Shown here: piece by piece, positions 1 through 7,429 of the stretch
Position numbering within the stretch: position 1 is the first letter of the stretch
How the letters are laid out: the number at the start of each line of letters is the position of its first letter
NCBI GenBank assembly: GCA_035252155.1
Contig: DATFDL010000714.1
Coordinates: 1-20,795, forward strand
Direction: 5' to 3'
Length of the DNA stretch: 20,795 nucleotides
From: JAICLL01 sp035252155
Lineage (GTDB): Bacteria; Planctomycetota; Planctomycetia; Pirellulales; JAICIG01
Notes under the pieces: generated by a model
The model's database searches: none
The model's input: the letters and a program-made list of their open reading frames with translations, nothing else
Told to the model about the DNA's origin: nothing
Program-made: the position numbers and the translations under genes

Positions 1-1
1 G

Positions 2-1510
2 CGGCACGGAAAGTTTGAAAAGCAGGATCAACGTCGACTCGATCAGGACTGGATGACCGGCTTCGACAACAAGGATCAGCTTGAAACCTTAACCGGTCAA
101 TTGGAAGCGGTGCGAAAGTCGCTTGAGCAAAGCGGCGCCGCGGCGCAGAAACATCGCAAAGAGTTGGCGCTTCTTGCCGAGCGGCTAACGGTCATTGACC
201 AAATTGCCCGGCTCGAGTTTTCGGAAATTGACCTGCCGGGCGCCGAGGCCGAGCTGGCGCAATCGAACGAGCGGCTCGCGGCGCTGCTCGACCCGGATTC
301 GGACGCAAGCCAGGCAAAGGCGGCCTTCGATGCTGAGAATCGGCTGCTGGAAGCGATTCGCACGGACATCAGCGACAGAGAAAGAGACATCGGGAACCTC
401 GAATCGAAGCATTCGCAGGCGAAACAAGAGCGCGACAAGGCGGACGAGCGGATCGGCGCCGGGTTGTCCGATGAGGAAACATCGCTTGGAAAGGCGCACT
501 TGGCCGTTTCGCCCGACGTGGCGGCGCAGCGATTGGACATCGAGAAGGACCACTTGGCAGCGGAGGTGGAAAACAAGCTCAGCGAGCAGGTTGAACGCGT
601 TTCCAACATTGAGAAGCAACTCGTGCGCCTTATGGGAGAGGCTCGGCGAGTCGACACGGGCGCGTTGACGGACACCGGCTCGGAAATTGACGATATTCCA
701 GCTTACCTGGAGCGGCTGCGCGTTCTGAACGAAGAAGCCTTGCCCGAAAAGCGCACTAGGTTCCTCGAATACCTGAACCGTTCGTCGGATCAGGGCGTGA
801 CCCAATTGCTCGCCGGCATCCATGAAGAAGTCGACGCCATCGAGCAGCGCATTAAAGAATTGAATCAGACCTTGGTAAAAGTCGATTTTCGATCGGGCCG
901 CTATCTGCAATTGCAGCCGCAGCGCATCAAGGACGAGCGACTCAGGACCCTCGACACGGCCGTCCGCAAAGTGCGGGCGGCGGCCTTAAAAGACGATGGT
1001 GGGGAGAGCCACTACAAGGCACTGCAGGAAATGGTAGGCATTCTTCGCGACGCGGGCGAGAAACGCCAGTTGCAAGGATCGAAGGCGCTGTTGGACCCCC
1101 GCTTCCGTTTGCAGTTCTTTGTCGTCGAAGTCGATCGGCAGACCGGGGACCGCTCGCCGCCGCGCACCGGGTCGCAAAGCGGAAGCGGCGGCGAGAAAGA
1201 ACTCATGGCCAGTCACATCTTGACCGCGTCTCTGAGCTACGCGCTCTGTCCGTCGGAAGCAAGTCGGCCGCTCTACGGCACGGTCGTTTTGGATGAAGCC
1301 TTCTCGAAGAGCTCGCCTTCGGCGGCCGCCCGCATCATCGAGGCCCTGCGAATCTTTTGCCTGCATCCCATCTTCGTAACGCCCAACAAGGAAATCGGCT
1401 TGCTCAAACAGCATACGCGAAAGGTCATCTGCGTGCAGCGGCCCGGCAAGGAGGCCAGCCTGGCCTCGATCTCCTGGGAAACGCTGGAAGAACTCGCGCG
1501 TCCACAATGA
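2..1510 (+). CDS. jetC: Wadjet SMC-like ATPase JetC (C-terminal part, cut by window edge)
   Basis: JetC is the SMC-like ATPase of Wadjet, which with JetA, JetB and the nuclease JetD recognises and cleaves plasmid DNA in the cytoplasm. The frame is open to the window edge, so the N-terminal half with Walker A is missing. The visible part begins with a basic stretch and 'GFDNKDQLETL', typical of the JetC region before the second coiled coil. A long coiled coil rich in Glu, Lys, Arg, Gln and Ala follows. The C-terminal ATPase lobe has an SMC signature 'SGSGGEKELMAS' (about 1180-1215) and a Walker B 'VVLDEAFSKSS' with the catalytic Glu encoded at about 1295. After Walker B comes a D-loop-like Ser/Lys stretch and 'PNKEIGLL'. 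The ATG at 53 is internal and is not the true start. The stop overlaps the next ATG by 4 bases (ATGA), which supports an operon with jetD. jetA and jetB should lie just left of the window. The family call is firm; the subtype cannot be decided from this part. Confidence 0.85.
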   Translation, partial: RHGKFEKQDQRRLDQDWMTGFDNKDQLETLTGQLEAVRKSLEQSGAAAQKHRKELALLAERLTVIDQIARLEFSEIDLPGAEAELAQSNERLAALLDPDSDASQAKAAFDAENRLLEAIRTDISDRERDIGNLESKHSQAKQERDKADERIGAGLSDEETSLGKAHLAVSPDVAAQRLDIEKDHLAAEVENKLSEQVERVSNIEKQLVRLMGEARRVDTGALTDTGSEIDDIPAYLERLRVLNEEALPEKRTRFLEYLNRSSDQGVTQLLAGIHEEVDAIEQRIKELNQTLVKVDFRSGRYLQLQPQRIKDERLRTLDTAVRKVRAAALKDDGGESHYKALQEMVGILRDAGEKRQLQGSKALLDPRFRLQFFVVEVDRQTGDRSPPRTGSQSGSGGEKELMASHILTASLSYALCPSEASRPLYGTVVLDEAFSKSSPSAAARIIEALRIFCLHPIFVTPNKEIGLLKQHTRKVICVQRPGKEASLASISWETLEELARPQ

Positions 1511-2655
1511 AGTCGCCGGCTGAAATACGAGTGATGCTCCGGCGCCAATGGGAAAACGCCGCGCGCCGAGAAGCCCGCCTGCTGGGAGGCAAAGAAGCCT
1601 GGCCGGTTCTCGTCTCCATCGGGCGTCCTTCGGCAAAGAAGCTCAACGCGGACCTCGACGCCGTCAAACGCCACATTGCCGCTTGGAGGCGGGTGCGGGT
1701 CGGAAAGGTAATGTGGAAAGCCGTCCGCTATCGCGCGACGTCCGATCCGGTGGAAATACCGGCGCATTGGTGTCTTCAAATGCCGAGTGAATGGCTTGAG
1801 GCGTGCTCCGATGCCGCGATGCGGCAAGAGTTCGACGCATTGGCCAGTTTCGTCGAGCATACCGACTCCACATTTCATGCGCTGCTGGTGCGCAAGCGGT
1901 CACTGTGGCGAGGCAAGCCGATCGCCGAAGTTGTCCAGGCGGCGCGCCTCGCCTTGACGTTGGAACCCAACTGCGCGCAGGGACGGCCCTTGCGAATGTT
2001 GTCGAACCAAGGAATCGACACAAAATTCTTCGAGCGTAACGCACAGCTCGTCACCGCGCTTCTCGACGAGCGGTTCGACGGCGAAGTTAGCCGCATAGGG
2101 TTGGAAAACTTTCTTGGGGCTTTAGTGGAGGGTGACCATTGGCTGCTGCTGGTGGATCTGGACGGATCGCTGCTTCCCTTCCAAAAAACGCGCGTTCGCA
2201 GTTCCGAACTCCGCGACGCGACGCTGCCCGGCACGCGGCTATTGCTCGTCGAAAACGAAAGCTGCCAGCATCAGCTTCCTGTCTTATCGCAGACGATTGC
2301 CGTCCTCGGCAGCGGATTTGACCTGGCATGGCTTGAAGGAGACGGGCCGTCCGGGAAGCAGGTCGCCTATTGGGGCGACATCGATACGTGGGGCTTGCAG
2401 TTGCTTGCCAGAGCAAGGAAAGCGGTTCGACATCTGCACCCGATCCTCATGGCGGCAGAAGTTTACGAGCAGTTCGCCGATTTGGCGGTGGCCGAGCCGG
2501 TTGTCGCGGGCACCGAACCGCCTACTGATTTAAGCCAGGCGGAGCAGCGCCTCTATCGACAACTTTTGCGAGAACCCCGCGGACGACTTGAGCAAGAGTT
2601 TCTGCCAGAAGAACTGTGTCGGACGATCCTCCAAAATTGGGCATGCGATTGTTAG
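1507..2655 (+). CDS. jetD: Wadjet nuclease subunit JetD (DUF3322/DUF2220, Toprim)
   Basis: JetD is the Toprim-fold nuclease of Wadjet that cuts DNA trapped by the JetABC motor. The protein is 382 aa, close to the usual length. The N-terminal part (about 1-190) matches DUF3322 in style, with Trp-rich sequences such as 'MWKAVRYRA' and 'WCLQMPSEWLEA'. The C-terminal part matches DUF2220: 'VAYWGDIDTWGLQLLARAR' holds the Toprim Asp pair (about D291 and D293), and it ends with the family-typical 'RLEQEFLPEEL'. The ATG at 1507 overlaps the jetC stop by 4 bases (ATGA), which fixes the start and implies translational coupling. An in-frame ATG upstream at 1357 lies inside jetC and is rejected. All visible key residues are present, so this subunit looks functional. 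Confidence 0.88.
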   Translation: MKSPAEIRVMLRRQWENAARREARLLGGKEAWPVLVSIGRPSAKKLNADLDAVKRHIAAWRRVRVGKVMWKAVRYRATSDPVEIPAHWCLQMPSEWLEACSDAAMRQEFDALASFVEHTDSTFHALLVRKRSLWRGKPIAEVVQAARLALTLEPNCAQGRPLRMLSNQGIDTKFFERNAQLVTALLDERFDGEVSRIGLENFLGALVEGDHWLLLVDLDGSLLPFQKTRVRSSELRDATLPGTRLLLVENESCQHQLPVLSQTIAVLGSGFDLAWLEGDGPSGKQVAYWGDIDTWGLQLLARARKAVRHLHPILMAAEVYEQFADLAVAEPVVAGTEPPTDLSQAEQRLYRQLLREPRGRLEQEFLPEELCRTILQNWACDC

Positions 2656-2821
2656 AATTGTTGCGGTAGCCGACGTCTCATCCGAACAGCAAGCTGACCT
2701 GCAATGGAACCTGGCGTCCTTTTACAAGCGGAACGCGGACGACTACATCTCCGGCCCGCTCGAGTTGCCGATCCCGGAGTACCTTGATCGCATCCTGACC
2801 GACTACCTCAACAACCCTTGA
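2588..2821 (+). CDS. small ORF overlapping the jetD end, possibly a C-terminal gene fragment
   Basis: This is a 77-codon frame. Its last ~48 residues ('SSEQQADLQW ... LTDYLNNP') are written with strongly GC-ending codons, as expected of real coding sequence. The first ~23 residues overlap jetD in another frame and look like a shadow of it. No ATG or GTG start occurs in frame after jetD ends, so either translation begins inside jetD or this is the tail of a gene that has lost its 5' part. No family is recognised. It sits 25 bases before the next small ORF. Confidence 0.35.
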   Translation: MSKSFCQKNCVGRSSKIGHAIVRIVAVADVSSEQQADLQWNLASFYKRNADDYISGPLELPIPEYLDRILTDYLNNP

Positions 2822-2846
2822 GCCGCTTCGGTACTCGCGATCGAAA

Positions 2847-2987
2847 ATGGAGCGCCGTGCCAGGGATTACGGAAGCCATCAGAGCCCGCCGGACACGGCC
2901 ATGACACCCGAACAATGGGTGGCCGAAGAGAAGTTGATGCCCGGCGCGCTGCACGGATACCAATACGTCGAGGACGGAACGCCATGA
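2847..2987 (+). CDS. 46-codon hypothetical ORF
   Basis: An ATG at 2847 opens a short frame ending in 'GYQYVEDGTP'. A second ATG at 2901 ('MTPEQWVAEEKLMPG') is an alternative start giving 28 aa. Codons from 2901 on look genuinely coding. The stop at 2985-2987 overlaps the next ATG at 2984 (ATGA), suggesting coupled translation with the following 89-aa ORF. No clear Shine-Dalgarno sequence is visible and no family is recognised. It may be the remains of a longer gene. Confidence 0.35.
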   Translation: MERRARDYGSHQSPPDTAMTPEQWVAEEKLMPGALHGYQYVEDGTP

Positions 2988-3253
2988 AGCTCACCCATGA
3001 CGAATTGGAGTTTCTGGCTGCCTGGGCGCGCGAGGAATGGGAGCCTGCGTGTTACGAGCTGCCTGCCCATCGTCTGCAATTGGCTCACGGCGTCACCGGC
3101 GCCCATTTGATCACGCTCATCAAAGCCTGGACGGAAAGCGAGGGCAAAAAGGATCAAGAGATCCTTGCGGCCGCCGTCAACTCGCAGCCCCGCTGGCCAT
3201 GGTCCAGGGCCGAAGACTTCATTGGTCGTCTGACAGAAGCAAACGGGCGATGA
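2984..3253 (+). CDS. 89-aa hypothetical protein
   Basis: This is a compact, predicted all-helical soluble protein starting 'MKLTHDELEFLAAWAREEW' with Trp- and Glu-rich helices. It has no signal peptide or membrane segment. The ATG at 2984 overlaps the stop of the preceding 46-codon ORF by 4 bases, which argues for this start over an in-frame upstream ATG at 2915 whose first 23 residues are Arg-rich and look like shadow. The family is not recognised. It lies downstream of jetCD on the same strand, so it could be co-transcribed with them, but there is no functional link in the sequence. Confidence 0.5.
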   Translation: MKLTHDELEFLAAWAREEWEPACYELPAHRLQLAHGVTGAHLITLIKAWTESEGKKDQEILAAAVNSQPRWPWSRAEDFIGRLTEANGR

Positions 3254-3295
3254 ACCCACCGGCAGGAACGAAAGGCCGAAGGGACCGAATGACCC

Positions 3296-5198
3296 ATGAA
3301 AACTTGCCCGGCCTGCTCCGCCGAAAACAATGCTGACAGCAAGTTCTGCTCGGCCTGCGGCGGCGTGCTCGTGCCGGGCACGGAAGCAACGGTCGATCAC
3401 CCTGCGAAGAACGCAATCGCTTCTCCGTCGATTTCCAGCCAGGATTCGTCCGCTCATGGCCGGTTTCTGCCGGGAACCAAAATCGCCGGCCGCTATCGCA
3501 TCGTGTCGCTCGCCGGCCGGGGCGGCATGGGAGAGGTCTATCGGGCCGATGACTTGAAGCTCGGTCATCCGGTGGCGCTCAAATTCTTGCCGCGCGGCGT
3601 CGCCGAGAGTTCGCGGCGCTTTCAGTTATTCGTGAGCGAGGTGCGCTTGAGCCGGCAGCTCGCGCATCCCAACGTTTGCCGGGTGTATGACATCGACGAG
3701 GTGGATGGCCAGCACTTTCTGTCGATGGAATACATCGACGGCGAGGACCTGAAAGGTTTGCTGCGCCGCATCGGACGTTTGCCCAGGGACAAGGGCCTGG
3801 AGATTGCCCGGCAGCTTTGCGCGGGTCTGGCGGCGGCCCACGAGAAGGGGGTGTTGCACCGCGACCTGAAGCCCGCCAACGTCATGATCGATGGCCGGGG
3901 CCAGGCGCGCATCACCGACTTCGGCCTGGCACGCCTGGAGGGGGAAGAACGAGGACATCCGGCGCATCGGGCAGTTGCTCAACGTGGAGACGGTGCTGGA
4001 AGGCAGCGTGCGCAAGTCGGGCAACCGGCTGCGCGTGACCGCCCAGCTCGTGAAGGTGCGCGACGGCTTCCATCTTTGGAGCGAGCGCTACGACCGCGAG
4101 ATGAAGGACGTGTTCGACATCCAGGACGACATCAGCCGCGCCATCGTCGCCGCGCTGGAGGTGCAGTTGGGCAGCCAAGCCGACGCGAAACTCGTACGGC
4201 CCCAGACCGCCAGCCTGGAGGCTTACGAGCTCTGTGTCAAAGGCCGCGGCCATTGGAACCAACGCGGCCTTGGGCTCAAGAAGGGCCTGTATTATTTCGA
4301 GCTGGCGCTCTTGGAAGATCCCAACTACGCGCTAGCCTGGAGCGGCCTGGCCGATACCTACTTCCTGCTCGGTTTTTATGATCTCCTGCCGATTCGCGAG
4401 GCTCTTGCCAAAGCGAAGACCGCGGCGGAGAAGGCGATCGCTTTGGACGACCATTCCGCCGAGGCCCACTGTTCACTCGGCGTGGTGCTTTTCTCGTGCG
4501 ACTGGGACTGGTACGGGTCCGAACAGCACTTGCTGAAGGCCCTGGAATTGAATTCGAACTACACTCTGGCCCGCTCCTGGTATGGGTGGCTTCTGACCGC
4601 TATGGGACGTGACCAGGAATCTATCGCCCAAAATCGACGTGCCGTGGAAGGCGACCCGCTCTCCAGAGCAGCCCACGCATTTCTCGGCTTGTCGTTTAAC
4701 TCCATGAGATCGTTCGCCGAAGCGATCCCGCCACTGCGCCGCTCTCTGGAGCTCGACCCGAATTTTGCCGTCAGTCACCAGCAGTTGGGCCGGGCCTGCT
4801 GGTTCCTGGGAGATCGCGAGGCGGCGTTCGTGGAATTGCAGCGGGCCGTTGAGGTTTCCGGACGGTCGCCCTTGTTCTTAGCCGCACTGGGTCAGGCGCT
4901 GGCGCTCTCCGGACAGGTAGGCGAAGCGCGGCAGATTCAACGCGAACTGGCCGAGCGCACGATGCCCGCCCCCATACGTCCGTATTTCCTGTATCTTCTC
5001 CATGCCGCCCTGGGAGAAATTGACAGGGCCTTCGCGGCCCTCGAACAGGCGTTGGTCGAGCGGGAGTCCTTTCTGGCGTGGTCTCCGTTTGGGCGCAGCC
5101 ACCTCGAGCTCATGAGCTTGGAATCGGACCCGCGCTGGCCGGTGTTCATCGAGAAAGTGAAAGCGGCCATGCAGGCCGGCGCCGGCGCGACGATTTGA
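3296..5198 (+). pseudogene. zinc-ribbon Ser/Thr protein kinase-TPR gene broken by an internal out-of-frame deletion
   Basis: The first frame (3296 to about 3947) encodes an N-terminal zinc ribbon (two Cys-x2-Cys pairs in 'CPACSAENNADSKFCSACG'). The Hanks-type kinase N-lobe follows, with the glycine loop 'GRGGMGEVY', catalytic Lys in 'VALKF', catalytic loop 'HRDLKPANV' and 'DFG'. The kinase then stops abruptly after 'DFGLARLEG'. From about 3942 the homology continues in another frame with 'GKNEDIRRIGQLLNVETVLEGSV', the FlgO/TolB-like segment normally found hundreds of residues later in kinase-TPR proteins. TPR helices then run to 5198 (for example 'AIPPLRRSLELDPNFAVSHQQLG'). The activation segment, APE motif, C-lobe and any membrane segment are missing, and the two halves are out of frame, so no full kinase can be made. 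A deletion fused the two parts, or the assembly is collapsed here. Frame 1 runs on to a stop at 4381 as nonsense. Confidence 0.8.
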
Positions 5199-5280
5199 AC
5201 GATTCACCTTGTGAAAACGCGATGCGCACGATCGCGGTGCCTCGGTGTTTGGCAGCATGGCCCGGTGTGACCGGCTGTGT

Positions 5281-5286
5281 TATAAT
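5281..5286 (+). promoter_or_regulatory. -10 box (TATAAT) placed for a leaderless transcript
   Basis: A perfect TATAAT lies only 6 bases before the ATG at 5293, so transcription would start at or within a base or two of the start codon. No good -35 box is seen at 17 bases; TTGGCA at 5249-5254 is too far (26-base spacer). A leaderless mRNA is the inference. Confidence 0.5.
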
Positions 5287-5292
5287 TTGGGC

Positions 5293-5562
5293 ATGAAGAC
5301 TGCAAGCTCGGCTCCTGCTCTCGAAGATCTCATTGCGGCACTGGCAGATTGTCTGACGCCGGATTCGGCCCGACGAGTGATTGCGCTCAAAGCCGATCCC
5401 AGGTTGCAAGAGCGCGTCGACGACCTGGCCACGCGTCATAGCCAAGGGCTCCTCACGCCCGACGAGCACGCGGAATACGGCAGTTACGTGTCGTACAGCA
5501 CGGTCGTGGCAATTCTTAAGTCGAAGGCGCGCCAGCTCCTCGCCAGTTCCTCTGGCAAATGA
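5293..5562 (+). CDS. 89-aa small protein paired with HNH nuclease
   Basis: This is a small soluble helical protein. The C-terminal half 'LLTPDEHAEYGSYVSYSTVVAILKSKA' resembles a family of ~80-100 aa proteins commonly encoded directly upstream of small HNH endonucleases (the 'LTPEE..EYE.YV....I.ILQ.KAR' pattern, from memory). The ATG at 5293 is chosen because a TATAAT sits 6 bases before it; the in-frame ATG at 5245 lies upstream of that promoter element. The stop overlaps the HNH start by 4 bases (ATGA). It could act as a partner or antidote of the nuclease, but this is inference from gene order. Confidence 0.75.
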   Translation: MKTASSAPALEDLIAALADCLTPDSARRVIALKADPRLQERVDDLATRHSQGLLTPDEHAEYGSYVSYSTVVAILKSKARQLLASSSGK

Positions 5563-5969
5563 CTGTAGATGCCGCTCTCCGTGCCTTCGTCCGGCAGCGC
5601 GCACGCCGCCGCTGTGAATATTGCCGCCTGCACGAGGATGACGACGATCTGTTTCCGTTGCACGTCGAGCATGTTATCGCAAGACAGCACGGCGGGCTTG
5701 ACGACCCCGACACGCTTTGCTGGGCGTGCTCTCGCTGCAATTGGTCAAAGGGCCCAAACCTCGCTGGACTGCTCAACGGAAAGCTATACCCGCTCTTCAA
5801 CCCGCGGAGGCAAAGCTGGCATCGGCACTTTCGTTGGGAGCAGACTCTGCTCGTTGGCAAGACCAAGACAGGAATCGTCACCGTCCAGGTACTAAACATC
5901 AATGATCCGGCGCGGGTGATTTTGCGCGAGAACCTGATGTTTGAAGGCAAGTTCCCACCGGAGGTCTAG
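5559..5969 (+). CDS. HNH endonuclease
   Basis: This is a 136-aa HNH nuclease. It contains 'CEYCRLH' (first zinc Cys pair), 'LHVEHVIARQHGG' (the His of the beta-beta-alpha-metal fold) and 'CWACSRCNWSKG' (second Cys pair and the final N/K-rich helix). It is of usual length for the small free-standing HNH family related to McrA-type domains, and the key residues are present. The ATG overlaps the stop of the 89-aa partner gene by 4 bases, implying coupled translation. The substrate is unknown; such pairs are widespread in planctomycetes and cyanobacteria and have been suggested to act in defence or mobile elements. Confidence 0.88.
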   Translation: MTVDAALRAFVRQRARRRCEYCRLHEDDDDLFPLHVEHVIARQHGGLDDPDTLCWACSRCNWSKGPNLAGLLNGKLYPLFNPRRQSWHRHFRWEQTLLVGKTKTGIVTVQVLNINDPARVILRENLMFEGKFPPEV

Positions 5970-6170
5970 ATGAAGAAGTTTGGACTCGGGCTAAGCGGAC
6001 TACTCGGAAGCGGCAATTCCGCCATGCTCGAGCTGCCGAAGTCGTTTAGCCTCGAACGACAATTCTCCGCGGCGAAGTCGATCAAGCTTGCCACAGCATT
6101 TGCTCGTTCGGCAGCGCGCGGCCGAACTGACGGTGGCAAAGGCGCAGCGCGCTGCGCCTTTGACGCGTGA
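5970..6170 (+). CDS. 66-codon ORF with strong RBS, ending in a palindromic repeat
   Basis: The ATG follows the HNH stop with no gap and is preceded by a perfect GGAGG (5960-5964) at 5-base spacing, the best ribosome site in this region. The product begins 'MKKFGLGLSGLLGSGNSAM' and has no recognised domain. The last ~20 codons run through a palindromic repeat (6137-6162) that also occurs downstream, so the 3' end is probably not original. It is either a small third gene of the HNH operon or the 5' remnant of a gene cut by the repeat. Confidence 0.4.
   Translation: MKKFGLGLSGLLGSGNSAMLELPKSFSLERQFSAAKSIKLATAFARSAARGRTDGGKGAARCAFDA
6137..6162. repeat. 26-bp perfect palindrome, copy 1
   Basis: A perfect self-complementary sequence (half-site CAAAGGCGCAGCG) at the end of the 66-codon ORF. 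A second, nearly identical copy starts 116 bases downstream. Confidence 0.8.
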
Positions 6171-6252
6171 GGGGTTGGGGTACTGTCGATAGAATCGCTA
6201 GCGTCCATTGATCGGCTGGCCTGGTCGTGGAGCAGGTTTTCCGCCCGCGGAA

Positions 6253-6278
6253 CAAAGGCGCAGCGCGCTGCTCCTTTG
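6253..6278. repeat. 26-bp palindrome, copy 2 (one mismatch)
   Basis: The same repeat as at 6137 with one base change (TGCTCC in place of TGCGCC), again followed by GAC. Dispersed small palindromes such as this are probably mobile REP-like elements or bidirectional hairpins; this copy lies between convergent genes, where it could end transcription, though no U tract follows. Confidence 0.75.
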
Positions 6279-6376
6279 ACGGCGCCTGTCATTTCGGTCG
6301 CAGTCACGCGAAGCCGGTGCTCCTCTCGCGGCGCGAACTACGGCTCGCAAACCAGTCCCGCGTCGTCGTCGGCTCC

Positions 6377-6955
6377 CTAGTCATGTAACCCCTGTCCCTT
6401 GAGAATCCGCGCCCTGCATTTCTCGATCCTCGATTCTCGGGTCTTGGGTTGTTTGGCTTGAGCAAAATAAAACAGATAGGCCCTTTGGCGTCCCGGCGTC
6501 AATGCAGAAAAGGCCGTTCTCAAATCGGGGCTTTTCGCTAACTTCGCCTCAAATTCTTCAGGCATATCCAGGTCGGCGGTCTTTCTGAGCCTCACTTTCA
6601 AGCCGGCTTTTTCCACATCGACGGCTTCGTGAATGTAGGCGCTTAAGACGCGTTCCATCTTGACGATTTCCCGGACGTTCGTGAACCGGATCTGCCGCCC
6701 CGCCTGCGTATGCTCACCAGGCGTGACAAGAATTCCCTTCGGGTCCTTCAACAAGGCGCCTTTGAAAAACAGCAGCGCGCAGTACTCCTTGAATCCCTGG
6801 ATGATCACGATGTTCTTATTCTGAAGCGTGTAGCAAGGCAGCCCCCACTTCAGTTCTTCGGTCAACTGGCATCCAAGACTGATCCGTCGCAGTTGCTCGA
6901 ATTCTCTCTGCCACTTTTTGGCCTTGCGCAAATAGGCATCAACTTTAGGATTCAT
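6377..6955 (-). CDS. YdeI/OmdA-family protein (DUF1801-like)
   Basis: This 192-aa cytosolic protein has an N-terminal DUF1801-type fold ('ELKWGLPCYTLQNKNIVIIQ' and 'CALLFFKGALL') and a C-terminal YdeI/OmdA segment with 'LTPGRQRAYLFYFAQAKQPK' and 'TRESRIEKC', both hallmarks of the family. Its biochemical role is unclear; related proteins were named bacteriocin-protection or OmpD-associated. The ATG at 6955 is chosen; an in-frame GTG at 6979 would overlap the upstream DinB gene. It starts 4 bases after that gene's stop, so it is the last gene of a minus-strand cluster. Confidence 0.85.
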   Translation of the reverse strand: MNPKVDAYLRKAKKWQREFEQLRRISLGCQLTEELKWGLPCYTLQNKNIVIIQGFKEYCALLFFKGALLKDPKGILVTPGEHTQAGRQIRFTNVREIVKMERVLSAYIHEAVDVEKAGLKVRLRKTADLDMPEEFEAKLAKSPDLRTAFSALTPGRQRAYLFYFAQAKQPKTRESRIEKCRARILKGQGLHD

Positions 6956-6959
6956 GCTG

Positions 6960-7424
6960 TCAGATCGCCAGCAGGTCACGCTTCTCGCAAATGAATTGCA
7001 CGTGATGCGGAATGTGGTTGGTGACTCGTCGCAGCAGCGCTTCGAGTGTCAGGGGGCCGTCTTCCGAGTGGTGCCCCGTTCGCTGAAACTCGGCCGGCTG
7101 CAACTGGCGGAGGATGTGGAGCATCTGGCTGCGCGTGAGCTCGATCAGCCGCAGCTCTCCTTCCGCATCGCGATGGTGATAGGCCAGCCGCGGCAACCAG
7201 CCATCGGGATCCATGCTGCGCAGTTGCGGTTCATCCTCGGCGATGACGCGCTTCATGCGCTCGGCATACACGCCATCGGAATCGGCCAAATGGCAGATCA
7301 CCTCGAGGGTTGACCATCGGCCGGGCACCGGCCTGGCTTTGAGTTGATCGTCGCTCATTCCGGCTACCGCGTCGCGCAGCAGCTTGGGGCCCACAGCGTA
7401 TTGGTGGATCAGTTCTTCCATCAT
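6960..7424 (-). CDS. DinB-family protein
   Basis: This 154-aa four-helix-bundle DinB/YfiT-superfamily protein probably binds a metal. Metal-ligand candidates are the His in 'VICHLADSD' and the His pair in 'TNHIPHHVQFI'. 'VPGRWSTLEVICHL' is the typical N-terminal signature of the family, whose members act as thiol-dependent transferases or hydrolases, or have no known activity. The start ATG at 7424 (a second ATG follows directly) lies 5 bases after the DUF1501 stop, and the stop is 4 bases before the YdeI-like gene, so the three genes form a compact cluster. Confidence 0.85.
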   Translation of the reverse strand: MMEELIHQYAVGPKLLRDAVAGMSDDQLKARPVPGRWSTLEVICHLADSDGVYAERMKRVIAEDEPQLRSMDPDGWLPRLAYHHRDAEGELRLIELTRSQMLHILRQLQPAEFQRTGHHSEDGPLTLEALLRRVTNHIPHHVQFICEKRDLLAI

Positions 7425-7429
7425 CGCGA

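Noticed and set aside
3891..3944. ATG at 3891 as a genuine start for the TPR protein
   Set aside because: The first ~17 residues are the kinase sequence read in the wrong frame; homology begins only at about 3942, so it is the tail of a broken gene.
5966..6307. 113-codon minus-strand frame
   Set aside because: Low-complexity Ser/Ala/Pro composition, crosses a palindromic repeat and ends at the HNH stop; no RBS.
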